A DNA stretch of 33,314 nt from a virus: positions 1 to 33,314 of IMG/VR virus record IMGVR_UViG_3300014501_000051. One strand, 5' to 3'. The notes beneath the pieces were generated by a model. It did not search any database. It was not told where the DNA came from and was given only the letters and a program-made list of their open reading frames with translations. The position numbers and the translations under genes were made by a program. This document shows positions 6,541 through 15,363 of the stretch, in pieces (position 1 is the first letter of the stretch; every line of letters begins with the position of its first letter).

Positions 6541-8418
6541 TTAGCCGTTCCTCGTGTAAGAGATATATGGGGAACCAAGACCTTGCGCCGTTGTTATCTG
6601 ATATGCCGCTGGCCCCTCAACCACCTGGACGTAGCCCACAGACGCGGAGGAGGTGAAGCACTCCGTATGCGTGGCAATGAAGGTGCTGCTTACTCCGCTC
6701 GGGCCATAAATGGTGCCCTCATACACATTCGCGGGAAAGCAACCCACTTGCGAAGCCGATGCCACGGGGCAGTAGCCCCCGAAAGGCTGGTACCCATTCG
6801 AGGCAAGAGGGGCACTTTGGAAATAAGAATTATTGCTATTACCTTCCGGGGCTATCGCCGAGACAAAGCTAGAGGTAGCCGCCGTGTTAGTGGTTTGCGA
6901 GGTATAGGATAAGCCCGCGCCGCTCCAACTGTAGCTCCATGATGTGACGCCCGCGCTTCCGCTGTTCGTGGCCGTTGTATTGAGTGGTACGGGTACCGTT
7001 ACATTTTCTACAACCGAGGACGTGAACGGATAATAGATGGCGGGGTTAATGCTGAGGTTTGTCCCCGCTGCATCGGTCTGCGCCATTGATGCCGGGCTTT
7101 TACAAGCGCCCATCAGGTTTACCTGTTCAAAGATATTTAGTGAGCCGTCCGTAATGAATTGGCCCCAATATGTATCAATGCAAGTGTTAACTACATTTGT
7201 CTGAGCGTAGAATATGGTACTTGACATACGGGAACGGTCGTTAGTTGCGCTAGATGAGAAAGATGCAAGGTAGCTGTTAGTGTAGAAATCGGTAAATGAA
7301 AGCGTTGTGGGTGCTAAAAGGGTAGTAGTAAATGAAATCGTTGTGTAATCAGAGTTTATTGGGAAAAGGACAATGGTTTCCTGAGTAACGGGAATGTTAG
7401 TTACCACTGAGTTTTCAAAGGTTATTGCGCTCGGGCACACAAAGGAATTGCCAAGGACGCCGCCAGAGATAACGGAAGTGCCTAAAGAATAATTCTGGTA
7501 GGTCGTCGTCATCGCCGCTCTTGAAATATAATCGCCGGATGTAATCGTGGCCGTTGAAGTCCCCGCTGGCACGAGCGTATTATAAGTAACGGTTGTATAA
7601 GAATCGGGGTTTGCATATGTGGAATTCCCCGTTGCCGTGTAGCTGCCAAAAGTTACGTCTTGGGTTGCGGTTCCCGGCCAAAAAGTCTGCAAGGTGAAGG
7701 AGTCGGCTATATCTGCAATTATATAAACGGCTGTATTAGCAAGGGGGGCAAAGGCGGTTTCCTCCGCCGTAATACTCCAAAGCCATTCATTCTCTGCGCT
7801 AACCACTGTGCCGAGTACATACGGTCCGGTAACATTAAAAGTATCCGTTGTAGTTACCGCGCTCGTGACGTTATCCGTTGAGGTAAACCCGGAGCTGGCC
7901 GTATAGATGCCGCCAAAGTCACTGTAAGTGTAGCTGTAGGACGAATTCGTTAGCGTGACGGTGCCCGTTGCCGTCGCGGAGGTCGCGGACGTGTAGGTGG
8001 CGTCTCCCGCCGTGAGGGTGGCGATGGAACTTGTATAAATGGGTACAGTCTCAGTAAAAGTAGAACTGGTGTTAAAGATGCCGGTTGCCGTCTGCGTGGT
8101 GCTAGTTGTTAGAGCTATCGTTTGCGGATAACCCTGCGTCATTGCTATACCCGTTGAAAAATATTCGTCCTCTCCATTTCCGAAATATGATTCCTGCGTA
8201 TAGGCTGTAATCCAATTGGTAGTTCCCACATTATTTTGGTAGATGGATGTTCCATTTGAATCGAACGTGGAGGTATAATAAAACGTGACGCTATCCCAAG
8301 TCCCCTTCCTTGTGCTCGTCCCATCTGCAATGACAGTTGTACCTTGGCTAGATGAGAAGTAAGTTTCTCCACCTTGCGGGAAGTCATTTTGATAGCTCCA
8401 TGTATTCCAAGTAAGCAT
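6541..8418 (-). CDS. Ser/Thr-rich distal tail or surface protein
   Basis: A 625-residue protein with very high Ser, Thr, Tyr and Asn content and almost no Lys, predicted to be all-beta. There is no clear repeat unit, no signal peptide and no enzymatic motif. It starts almost directly after the upstream gene (TAA then TATG) with no Shine-Dalgarno-like sequence, so translation is probably coupled. Its place among tail genes downstream of the tape measure suggests a baseplate-distal or host-contact protein. The downstream glycosyltransferase could in principle modify its many hydroxyl residues; this link is only contextual. Confidence 0.68.
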   Translation of the reverse strand: MLTWNTWSYQNDFPQGGETYFSSSQGTTVIADGTSTRKGTWDSVTFYYTSTFDSNGTSIYQNNVGTTNWITAYTQESYFGNGEDEYFSTGIAMTQGYPQTIALTTSTTQTATGIFNTSSTFTETVPIYTSSIATLTAGDATYTSATSATATGTVTLTNSSYSYTYSDFGGIYTASSGFTSTDNVTSAVTTTDTFNVTGPYVLGTVVSAENEWLWSITAEETAFAPLANTAVYIIADIADSFTLQTFWPGTATQDVTFGSYTATGNSTYANPDSYTTVTYNTLVPAGTSTATITSGDYISRAAMTTTYQNYSLGTSVISGGVLGNSFVCPSAITFENSVVTNIPVTQETIVLFPINSDYTTISFTTTLLAPTTLSFTDFYTNSYLASFSSSATNDRSRMSSTIFYAQTNVVNTCIDTYWGQFITDGSLNIFEQVNLMGACKSPASMAQTDAAGTNLSINPAIYYPFTSSVVENVTVPVPLNTTATNSGSAGVTSWSYSWSGAGLSYTSQTTNTAATSSFVSAIAPEGNSNNSYFQSAPLASNGYQPFGGYCPVASASQVGCFPANVYEGTIYGPSGVSSTFIATHTECFTSSASVGYVQVVEGPAAYQITTAQGLGSPYISYTRNG

Positions 8419-8419
8419 A

Positions 8420-9022
8420 TTAAGAGGAAGAAGGAATCCAGATGTAGTAGGGGATATAAGGAAGCGTTCCGGGGTTAGCTGGCGGGTTTTTGTCCACTTG
8501 GTAAAGCTCTTGGGAAACTAAATTAAAGCTGCCGCAAGGTGCTGTCCTATACCAAACCGCATTCACAATTACACCAACCGTCAAAGTAACGCTTGTAGGC
8601 ATGGAATTAGGAGTGGGAACTTGTTCCGCCGCGTTGTCTGTGTCCAGAGCTAGGGAGCAAGATGTAATTCCCGCCCCGTCCGTTAATGCCGTCACTTTCA
8701 CTTGTACAACGTCTGAATTGGACAACGTAAAGGAATCAAAGTTATTGCTCGGTAGGAATTGATTAACGGTTCCTGCCCGCACTGTCGCGGTGTATGTCCC
8801 CCCGGAGCTTGGCGTCGTAGTTACGTCAAAGGGGCAAAACATTGTTCCGGCGGTTGTGCCACCCATCGCTACCAGAGTTGTTCCCGCCGCATTCCTGCTA
8901 ACCCGGTAATTCAAGCCATTGTGGAGGGTAATCCGTTGTAGTAAATCAATGAGGCGATTGTATCTGGCGGGCGTTATTACGCCGTCATATACCTTGTAGT
9001 TGCCGAAAGAAATCTCAGACAT
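8420..9022 (-). CDS. Putative minor tail protein
   Basis: A 200-residue protein. The N-terminus (ISFGNYKVYDGVITPARYNRLIDLLQRI) has a helix that could mediate assembly. The rest is beta-rich with Thr/Ser/Asn content like the other distal tail proteins, plus three Cys. It forms a compact run with 6541..8418 and 9026..9670, with gaps of 1 to 3 nt. No homologous family is recognised; the tail assignment rests on context. Confidence 0.62.
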   Translation of the reverse strand: MSEISFGNYKVYDGVITPARYNRLIDLLQRITLHNGLNYRVSRNAAGTTLVAMGGTTAGTMFCPFDVTTTPSSGGTYTATVRAGTVNQFLPSNNFDSFTLSNSDVVQVKVTALTDGAGITSCSLALDTDNAAEQVPTPNSMPTSVTLTVGVIVNAVWYRTAPCGSFNLVSQELYQVDKNPPANPGTLPYIPYYIWIPSSS

Positions 9023-9025
9023 ATA

Positions 9026-9670
9026 CTAAGCAAGAGAATATATTCCTGTATTCCAGTTTCCATATTCGTAGTTTGTCTCGCGGGTCCAATTCGCGTTGTA
9101 CTGGCGGCGATTACTCGCGATAATCATCCAATTGACGGCTGTGCCGGGGTAGGAGCCGTCTGGCATTTCAAGCTGAGTTAAATTCGAAAAGCGGGAAGAG
9201 GGCTGTGAGTCAAAGTATTCCGTTTTTATTACGTTCGCAGAAGCTAGTCGAAACGAGGAGACGCCATAAAAAGGTGAGGTGCTTGTAAATACATTATTCG
9301 TGGAATCCCAGTAACCCGCACTAACCCACGTTGAAAAGGAGGGATGTTCCTGTATCGGGGCCTCTTGGATGCTCGCTTGCTCAACGTAGGTTGTAGATGG
9401 CAGGCTCTGGAAATGGTTAGTATAAGTTAGGTTCGCACGACAAATGCCGCCGGGAAGTTGTTCTGTTTCTAGTGTAGTGAGGATATACCCGGCAAGAGTC
9501 GGGTGACTAGCATTTATTGAGGGGAGCAGGCTTTGGTCATTATAATCCACCGTTTGTATTACTACCGCCGTCCCATTAAATTCGTAGTTATTTGAGACGG
9601 CAATACTTTGTTTGTTCTGATTAGTAACCGCCGCCGCCGTAATATCTGTACCGTATGAGGTTAAGCCCAT
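9026..9670 (-). CDS. Putative tail protein of unknown role
   Basis: A 214-residue protein, rich in Asn, Ser, Thr and aromatic residues with regular strand-like patterns, following the homing endonuclease gene after 4 nt. AAGGAAGG precedes its ATG at about 10 nt and probably serves as ribosome-binding site. No signal peptide or catalytic motif is seen. From its position just downstream of the tape measure it could be a distal tail or hub component, but the resemblance is only positional. Confidence 0.62.
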   Translation of the reverse strand: MGLTSYGTDITAAAVTNQNKQSIAVSNNYEFNGTAVVIQTVDYNDQSLLPSINASHPTLAGYILTTLETEQLPGGICRANLTYTNHFQSLPSTTYVEQASIQEAPIQEHPSFSTWVSAGYWDSTNNVFTSTSPFYGVSSFRLASANVIKTEYFDSQPSSRFSNLTQLEMPDGSYPGTAVNWMIIASNRRQYNANWTRETNYEYGNWNTGIYSLA

Positions 9671-9674
9671 ATTA

Positions 9675-10373
9675 TTATTTACCTTCCTTTTCTAATCGCT
9701 TCCAGCCGTAGCAAGAGTTTCTTGCGCCATTTAACACCTGACTAATGCTCACCGATTTCAGTCCTTTTTCTTTACAGAAAAGCCGGATATTTTTTCCACG
9801 GAATATTTCGCCCGTAGGACTAACAAGGCTAAATGAATGCGAACGCGCCATTGCCATTTTTAATTGTGTCTCTTTACTAATACCTACACGTTTCATCCGC
9901 TGTGAAGCGTTCTTTCTCTGCTCTTCGCTATGGATTCTACCTATTCCTGCTTCTGAAATCTTTCGCTTGGCTTCTTCCGAATGCTTCCGCCCTTTCATTG
10001 GCGCAGTAGCATCCTTTGCGATATTGAAACCACGCCCCTCGTCCGCGAATGGTCTTTCAGTATCTAAGTAGAACTGCTCGCGGGTGAATACGTCCTCGAT
10101 TGCGGTGGTCTCCAAGACGAAGAAAACCAGATTCTCTAATCCGTGCTTGTTATAGTAGTTTTGAAGCGGTTTGTTATGGTGCTCGTTGCATGTAAGCTGT
10201 GGAATATGTTCAAAAATAAGTCGATGTTTGAAATTAACTGTGCCACCATAATAGATTGGATGCTCAAAGGTATTACTGGGAATTAAGCCTGATATGAGGT
10301 ATGCACCCGCGCCGTTGAAGCCGTCTGCAAATGCGTTGTATGAACCGCTAATGAGAATTTGTGGTGAATTCAT
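9675..10373 (-). CDS. GIY-YIG homing endonuclease with NUMOD repeats (1)
   Basis: A 232-residue free-standing endonuclease. The GIY-YIG core is present in variant form: GAYLISGLI (about residues 22 to 30), then IYYGGTVNFKHRL (about 39 to 51), with a downstream catalytic-type Glu in TREQFYLDTERPF. NUMOD3-like DNA-binding repeats follow: MKGRKHSEEAKRKISEAG and RIHSEEQRKNAS. A C-terminal helix-turn-helix module (FCKEKGLKSVSISQVLNG, ending YGWKR) closes the protein. It is inserted between the tape-measure and a tail gene. The C-terminal module is shared with the second endonuclease at 25333..25917. Confidence 0.85.
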   Translation of the reverse strand: MNSPQILISGSYNAFADGFNGAGAYLISGLIPSNTFEHPIYYGGTVNFKHRLIFEHIPQLTCNEHHNKPLQNYYNKHGLENLVFFVLETTAIEDVFTREQFYLDTERPFADEGRGFNIAKDATAPMKGRKHSEEAKRKISEAGIGRIHSEEQRKNASQRMKRVGISKETQLKMAMARSHSFSLVSPTGEIFRGKNIRLFCKEKGLKSVSISQVLNGARNSCYGWKRLEKEGK

Positions 10374-10385
10374 AATTATTTCCCG

Positions 10386-11855
10386 TTATAAGGTGAAGGC
10401 CCCCGTATTATCGAAGTTCTTAGACTTATCCTCCAACCTCTTGACTACCTCTTTTAGTTGTTCAACGGTTTGCTTTTGCAGTTCAATACCTTTCCTAACC
10501 ATGTCTTCTTGCTTACCTATGCCCGCGTAGTTAGCACCGACAATGCCGCCGCCTTGTGCCCGCAATGAATCCACTGAGAATGAATGACTTTTCTCTAACT
10601 CAGAAAGGGTCTTTTCTGCTTTCTCTAGTTCCTCCTTTTTCGCATCAGCCGCAGACCTAGCCGTTTCTTTCGCGGCCCGGATATGTAACTCCTCTAACTC
10701 CTTAATTCTTCGTTTTGAATCCTCGTCTTGTTTTTTACCGTTCTCCTCTAGCTCCTTCTGTAAATCAATCTTCTTGCCCTCCAACTCCAAGGCACCTACT
10801 TGGTCATTCTCCAACTTTCTCAAATTAATATCGCGGTCTATTTGATACAATTCCTTCTTTAATTCAAGCTCCCGCTGAGTGAGGGAGAGAGATTCTAGGT
10901 GGGCTTGCTTCTGTTTATCCGCATTCTCCTGCTGTAAACGTGCAATCTCCTTTTCCTCGCTTTTACTCTCCTCTACCGCCTTCCCTTCCTCCTCGTTTCC
11001 CACCGTCTTTGGCGCAACGGTGTTAGCCTTCTCAGCTTCTTCCGCCCTTATCTCTTTGATTGCGTCCAAAGCTTCGTTTGCCGCCTCCTTTGCCGCTCTA
11101 AAACCATGAGGAAGATTTGAGACATACGCCCAAATAACCGCAGTGGCATTTCCCGCCCTTGTAGCCGCATCGGTAATTGCTGCCAGGGCATCCGCGCCAA
11201 ATACCTTTAATTTGTCGAAATCCTTGGTTAGCTCCTCGGTAGCCTCCGCAATCTTTTGTACGTCCTCGTTAGCTACAACGCTTGCGCTATCGAATTGATT
11301 CTGTAGAGCCGCAGAGCCTTGCGCCAAGAGGGGTATTAGGTCTAACGAGCCTCTGCCCAGAACCTTTTGCACCGCCGCCATCTTTTCGGCAGACCCTTGC
11401 GCTTTCTCGTAGCCCTCTGACAACTGCAATAGTTTTTCCTCAAGGGGTAATTCAGAGAATGACCTTGCGTTGATACCCAGTTCATCAAAGGCTTGCGCGA
11501 GCCCCTTATTGCCCTCCTCGGCCTGAACCGCAGAGGTATTCACCTTGCTCATCGCTTTTGCCACGGTTTCCAAATCTGTTCCATTCTGGTCCGCCGCTTG
11601 GCCGACCCTCTGGATGCTCTCCGCAGACTCGCCGAATCTGATAGCGAGCTTTTGCACCCGTTCCATTTGCTCGCCTATGCCCTTCAATGATTCAATTATT
11701 GCCCCGGCTGCGAACACTCCCGCAAAGTCTTTTCCCAAATCCTTGAAAGACTCACTCGCGGACTTCTTAAATTCATCTACAGAATTGCGGACGGCAGCAA
11801 GCCCCGCTGACACGCTAGAGTTGTCTACTCCTACTTTTACTGATACGTCCGCCAT
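10386..11855 (-). CDS. H: Tail tape measure protein
   Basis: A 489-residue, largely helical protein. The N-terminus (about 1 to 120) has the Ala/Ser/Val-rich pattern of tape-measure starts (VKVGVDNSSVSAGLAAVRNS), with a hydrophobic segment FAGVFAAGAIIESL. Residues of about 270 to 420 form long charged coiled coils rich in Glu, Lys and Leu. The length would set a rather short tail. The gene lies at the lambda H position, after the tail-tube and G-like genes. TTGACA lies 14 nt before the ATG (11875..11870), and GAAAAGGG provides a ribosome-binding site between them. Confidence 0.85.
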   Translation of the reverse strand: MADVSVKVGVDNSSVSAGLAAVRNSVDEFKKSASESFKDLGKDFAGVFAAGAIIESLKGIGEQMERVQKLAIRFGESAESIQRVGQAADQNGTDLETVAKAMSKVNTSAVQAEEGNKGLAQAFDELGINARSFSELPLEEKLLQLSEGYEKAQGSAEKMAAVQKVLGRGSLDLIPLLAQGSAALQNQFDSASVVANEDVQKIAEATEELTKDFDKLKVFGADALAAITDAATRAGNATAVIWAYVSNLPHGFRAAKEAANEALDAIKEIRAEEAEKANTVAPKTVGNEEEGKAVEESKSEEKEIARLQQENADKQKQAHLESLSLTQRELELKKELYQIDRDINLRKLENDQVGALELEGKKIDLQKELEENGKKQDEDSKRRIKELEELHIRAAKETARSAADAKKEELEKAEKTLSELEKSHSFSVDSLRAQGGGIVGANYAGIGKQEDMVRKGIELQKQTVEQLKEVVKRLEDKSKNFDNTGAFTL

Positions 11856-11857
11856 GA

Positions 11858-12424
11858 CTAACCCTTTTCTGTCAACGCCTTGATAAATTCCACCACCGCC
11901 GCCTCCTTGTCTGACTGCACATTACTTTTCCCAGTATCGAGATAGCTAAAGGTGGTATTGAACCAAACGCTTTCACCGACGGGTAATTCAAATACCTTTT
12001 GCTTATCCCACCCTGTATTTTTAATGAGGGAGGCCGCATGCATCAAAATCCAGGGGATTACCTCTTCCGTCTCTTGACTTATCTCATTAAAACGAGGGAG
12101 GGAACAATAGTCGTCAGTGTATTTGATAAAGCCTTGAAGGTGCTTTTTGAGCTTTCTAAACGCATTAATGTTGCGCCAGACTGACAACCTAATCTTGCCG
12201 TTCCTCTTAATCTTACTGAGAATTTCATCGCTTGTAGATGATGAGCAGATTAAAACCGCGAGTTCCAAATCCGGCAGCGTCGCTTGTCTGTCCGTGAGAA
12301 CTAAGGGACTCTCTATATGATAAAGAAAAAGTAGGTGGAGGAGGGATAGAGGCTTCAGCCTCCTACCTAAAACATGATGCGGAACATGAATGAATGCCTC
12401 GAAAAAGCGTTCGCTATTAGTCAT
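11858..12424 (-). CDS. Putative tail assembly chaperone (G position)
   Basis: A 188-residue soluble protein, without recognised family, between the tube and tape-measure genes, where lambda encodes gpG/gpGT. Helical and charged segments dominate (RNINAFRKLKKHLQGFIKY). No slippery heptamer or second overlapping frame was found, so there is no sign of the frameshifted GT product known from lambda. It ends 2 nt before the tape-measure start. TTGACA lies 13 nt before the ATG (12443..12438), with GGAAAGGG between. Confidence 0.6.
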   Translation of the reverse strand: MTNSERFFEAFIHVPHHVLGRRLKPLSLLHLLFLYHIESPLVLTDRQATLPDLELAVLICSSSTSDEILSKIKRNGKIRLSVWRNINAFRKLKKHLQGFIKYTDDYCSLPRFNEISQETEEVIPWILMHAASLIKNTGWDKQKVFELPVGESVWFNTTFSYLDTGKSNVQSDKEAAVVEFIKALTEKG

Positions 12425-12448
12425 GCCCTTTCCGGGCTGTCAAAGACC

Positions 12449-12787
12449 TTAGAGCGTCAGATATTGCGAGGACTGGCACTTGACCGTGACACGGGGAAAA
12501 TCCTTGTTCGAGGTCTTGTAGTCCACATTTAGAATCGCGTATAGAAGGGCGTTGTAGGTGAGAAGTTGCCCAGGTACTGGCGCGGAGCCGCTTGAAACAA
12601 TCATGTCTAGGGACAATTCGTTAGACTGGTCATCAAAACGCTGGGTGACGAGTTGCCCATTTTCATTCATAACCTGATTAAACACATTGCACTTAGTTGT
12701 AAGAGTAGTTGATTGCACCACAAACCCGGTTAGAGGGGTGACGCCGAAAGTTGCGAGGGTAGTTCCGTAAGTAGTGGGGTTAGCCAT
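12449..12787 (-). CDS. Putative tail tube protein (V position)
   Basis: A 112-residue beta-rich protein at the lambda V position. Features are an N-terminal PLTGFVVQSTTLTTK strand pair, a polar loop with QRFDDQSNELSLDMIVSSG, and a C-terminal strand ending SSQYLTL. It is much shorter than lambda gpV and lacks an Ig-like extension, but short tube proteins exist. TTGACA lies 14 nt before the ATG (12807..12802). Assignment rests on synteny and fold-like composition. Confidence 0.6.
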   Translation of the reverse strand: MANPTTYGTTLATFGVTPLTGFVVQSTTLTTKCNVFNQVMNENGQLVTQRFDDQSNELSLDMIVSSGSAPVPGQLLTYNALLYAILNVDYKTSNKDFPRVTVKCQSSQYLTL

Positions 12788-12810
12788 AACTTACACGCCC
12801 TTGTCAAAAA

Positions 12811-13236
12811 CTAGCTTACACCTAGGCTCTGGCAATTGACAACTAACTCGATTGAACCTTTAAAACTGCGCTCGCTTCTTTGGTTCTCAATGTATTCAAT
12901 GTAATATCCCCACATATTGAAGGTGGCACCCCCATTAAGGCCCGCCAAAGCCTCGTTTTGGGTAAGTAATGAATACATTTCCGTAAAGGTCTGGTCATGG
13001 GCATTGATGGCGTTTAAGGCGTCGTCGGCTTGCGTATAAATACAGACGGTTAGGTTGCCCCTGTAAACGTCCGTGCCGGGCTCTAACTGGGTTAGTTTGC
13101 CGCATTCCACGGTTATGCAGGGTTGGGATACTTCGTTTGTCGAGAAGGACGAATAGACATTATAAGCCCCGGAGTAATTCCCGGTGACGTACCCAAGGAA
13201 TTTGTTTTCAATGAGAAGCGGGAGAGAAGTCAGCAT
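12811..13236 (-). CDS. Putative tail terminator (U position)
   Basis: A 141-residue alpha/beta protein in the lambda U position, directly before the presumed tube gene. Its centre has a strand-rich core (ITVECGKLTQLEPG, RGNLTVCIYTQADD) followed by a helix (TFTEMYSLLTQNEAL), as expected for tail-completion proteins. No direct motif is diagnostic. TTGACA lies 15 nt before its ATG (13257..13252). Confidence 0.58.
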   Translation of the reverse strand: MLTSLPLLIENKFLGYVTGNYSGAYNVYSSFSTNEVSQPCITVECGKLTQLEPGTDVYRGNLTVCIYTQADDALNAINAHDQTFTEMYSLLTQNEALAGLNGGATFNMWGYYIEYIENQRSERSFKGSIELVVNCQSLGVS

Positions 13237-13267
13237 TGTTTATTCCCGCCCTGTCAAAGTTTCTAAA

Positions 13268-14002
13268 TTACCAGCCTGCGGCTTTTGCGGCCTCTTTCAT
13301 GGCCTTCTCTGCCGCAATTATCATAGTTTCCGCGCGGCCCACTAATGACCTTGCAACGATGTTCATTTTACTATTGAGGTTTGAGAAATACGAAACTTTG
13401 TTTGTAACGATTATGTAGGGATTCTCCTCCAAGGTGCTCTTGTCCTCTACGTTGCCCACGGGTTTATCCTGCCACCCTGGAATGCTTCCACCGAGCAACT
13501 TGAAACAATATGCCCACCCTGCCTTAGCTGTGCCCACTGCCTTTTGTACTAGCTTCGTATAGTCTGCAATTTGACTTTGCTGGGCTAGGGGAAAACTAAA
13601 GGGCGCGGGATAATTCACCCGGCCATCCCTTCGTGCCGCCCTGTGCTTCTCCGGGTCAAACGCCTCAATGTGAATCCTGTTTAGACGGGTGCTATTCTGA
13701 AATATAGGGAGTAGTGTAGCCTCGTCTTGTTCAAGAACGGCATCCTTAACCCTCTTGTCCAACTTCTGATTGCGGAAATTGAATTTCTCATTGAACCAAT
13801 CGGAACGGAGATATACCCGTCCAATATCAACGGCTACACCCTTCTTTCCCGAGGTTTGCTTGTACGGGGGTGTTAGTTGTGCGAGACGTTTTGCCAATAG
13901 CTTCGCCTGCTCCTGAACAACGGCCTTCCAACTCTTGCCCGACAATACTTTTAGTTGCTCTAGTTTCCTACTAAACTGTGAGGTATCTATCTCGGCATTC
14001 AT
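13268..14002 (-). CDS. Putative minor tail / tail completion protein (Z, HK97 gp10-like position)
   Basis: A 244-residue protein. The start is set at the ATG at 14002, which overlaps the TAA of the upstream gene (TAATG). The N-terminal half has the helix AVVQEQAKLLAKRLAQLTPP found in many gp10/Z-type proteins. A Lys/Arg-rich middle and a C-terminal Ala/Lys helix (AETMIIAAEKAMKEAAKAAG) follow. The order FII, Z, U, V matches lambda. It probably helps join or complete the tail at the head-proximal end. Confidence 0.62.
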   Translation of the reverse strand: MNAEIDTSQFSRKLEQLKVLSGKSWKAVVQEQAKLLAKRLAQLTPPYKQTSGKKGVAVDIGRVYLRSDWFNEKFNFRNQKLDKRVKDAVLEQDEATLLPIFQNSTRLNRIHIEAFDPEKHRAARRDGRVNYPAPFSFPLAQQSQIADYTKLVQKAVGTAKAGWAYCFKLLGGSIPGWQDKPVGNVEDKSTLEENPYIIVTNKVSYFSNLNSKMNIVARSLVGRAETMIIAAEKAMKEAAKAAGW

Positions 14003-14307
14003 TACCTTGTCGCCGTCTTGCAACCCAGGAAAAATGAAACCTCGTCGGCATCCACCGTAATAATCCTCATTTCCTGGCCGCCCGCATTAATTAGCTGGCC
14101 CGCAACCGGAGCCGTGGAGAAATCCCTTTTCGATACAATTATATTTGAATCGAGGGTTTCAAGAAAGCCGCCGTCTCCTAACTCATCAGATAGTTTTACA
14201 AACGAAACGATTCCCTGATAAGTATTCCCGTTGTAGATGATTGCCTCGCCCACGAAGCCCAGGGCCTCGCAAAGTGCATCTTGATGTAATTCTATAAACT
14301 CACTCAT
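14002..14307 (-). CDS. Putative head-tail joining protein (FII position)
   Basis: A 101-residue protein directly after the capsid gene and terminator, in the lambda FII position. The sequence is beta-rich (EAIIYNGNTYQGIVSFVKL, QEMRIITVDADEVSFFLG) with a short N-terminal helix, matching the small barrel proteins that join head and tail. ATGACA (14326..14321), a one-base variant of the recurrent leader motif, lies 13 nt before the ATG and directly after the capsid terminator; GGGAAGGG follows as ribosome-binding site. Confidence 0.62.
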   Translation of the reverse strand: MSEFIELHQDALCEALGFVGEAIIYNGNTYQGIVSFVKLSDELGDGGFLETLDSNIIVSKRDFSTAPVAGQLINAGGQEMRIITVDADEVSFFLGCKTATR

Positions 14308-14320
14308 GCCCTTCCCGTCT

Positions 14321-14326
14321 TGTCAT
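14321..14326 (-). promoter_or_regulatory. Leader motif variant (ATGACA) after capsid terminator
   Basis: This copy of the recurrent TTGACA-type motif lies between the capsid terminator and the FII-like start codon (13 nt spacer). Because RNA from the capsid unit should end just upstream, any element that restarts expression must lie here. No -10 box at normal spacing is visible. Confidence 0.4.
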
Positions 14327-14337
14327 AATAAGGGCAA

Positions 14338-14363
14338 GAAAAAAGCCACGGTTAAGTGGCTTT
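14338..14363 (-). terminator. Rho-independent terminator after the capsid gene
   Basis: On the minus strand an 8-bp perfect stem, AAAGCCAC / GTGGCTTT, with a 6-nt loop is followed by a run of six T. It begins about 30 nt after the major capsid stop codon (14394) and should end most capsid transcripts there. Confidence 0.85.
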
Positions 14364-14393
14364 CTCTTTTTGTGGTTAGGGTGAATCTTAGCT

Positions 14394-15293
14394 TTACTGA
14401 GTTGTCACGATTTGCAAACTCTTCGGGTTGCCAACTGCAACGCCATACATGAACGTATAAACTACATTTCGTTTGCCGAGTGAAAAGTCATACCAATCTC
14501 TCAACTGTATTGAGAGGTTAGAAACGGGGTCTGTGATTATGGTAATATTACCCATGAGTGGAAGACCTAGTGCGCCTGGGTCTTGCGGGAGCCGCGAGAC
14601 AAAGGCCATTGAATCGGGACTGCCGATGATGCCTTGCTGGTACTGGCCGGAGGGCAAAAGTGAATACTCAGTAAAAGGAATACCATTTATTACTGGCACA
14701 TTAGGACCAGCAACGCCGGGGCCTCCCGGAACGAACAAGGTACTAACGAGGCTCGAATCTTGCAGGAGTTGCCCGTAAGCATAGCTATTGAGAACGCCGA
14801 AGCGATTAGTCTTGGGGACATTCCGCGTATTTAGTTGAGTCTCCGCGTTAATTATTGTATTGCGATTGACGCCAGTGAGAGCCTGAGCCGTCACAGGATA
14901 AGTATAATTTCCAGTAGTCCAAAGAGCCGCTATGCCGGACATGACGCCCAAGCCAATCGAATCCGCGATTGATTCAGCGTATTGGTTGAACAGGATGGGA
15001 GAAATCTGGGTCTGTTCCTCGTCATTAATGGAAAACCCGTTGTAAACGTGCTGGTTTAGGGTAACGGTAACATCGGTGGAGTTAAGAGCAGAGGTGACGT
15101 AGCCCGCACTCGCAGAATAGGTCTGCATTGTTCCCACGGTAGGAATTTTCGTAATGATAGAAGCGCCGTAAGGAATTTGCTGGCTGGAAAAATCAGTAGC
15201 AATTTTAGTGATGACGGGATATTTCGCTACTAAGAGAGCCAAACCGCTTTGCGCGATGAGGGTTGGGGTAAGCGTTCCGATGTTATTAGCCAT
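14394..15293 (-). CDS. E: Major capsid protein
   Basis: A 299-residue protein with the composition of an HK97-fold coat subunit, starting MANNIGTLTPTLIAQSGLAL. Features are an N-terminal helix, then IPYGASIITKIP, a long strand-rich region and the segment QLRDWYDFSLGKRNVVYTF near the end. It is followed by a strong terminator and preceded by a scaffold-like gene, the order known for lambda Nu3 and E. The N-terminal start pattern resembles capsid proteins of P22-like families, but I could not test this. TTGACA lies 53 nt upstream (15352..15347), farther than in most other genes. Confidence 0.82.
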   Translation of the reverse strand: MANNIGTLTPTLIAQSGLALLVAKYPVITKIATDFSSQQIPYGASIITKIPTVGTMQTYSASAGYVTSALNSTDVTVTLNQHVYNGFSINDEEQTQISPILFNQYAESIADSIGLGVMSGIAALWTTGNYTYPVTAQALTGVNRNTIINAETQLNTRNVPKTNRFGVLNSYAYGQLLQDSSLVSTLFVPGGPGVAGPNVPVINGIPFTEYSLLPSGQYQQGIIGSPDSMAFVSRLPQDPGALGLPLMGNITIITDPVSNLSIQLRDWYDFSLGKRNVVYTFMYGVAVGNPKSLQIVTTQ

Positions 15294-15363
15294 AGTGTTT
15301 TTGGGGGTTAGTTAAAGTGAAGTCCTGCCGATGCCGTTGGTTCCGTTGTCAAAATGCTGCGCG

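Noticed and set aside
12475-12845. Plus-strand TTGAC(A/C) near 12479 and 12836 as promoters
   Set aside because: Both lie inside minus-strand coding sequence, with no -10 box and no downstream plus-strand gene.
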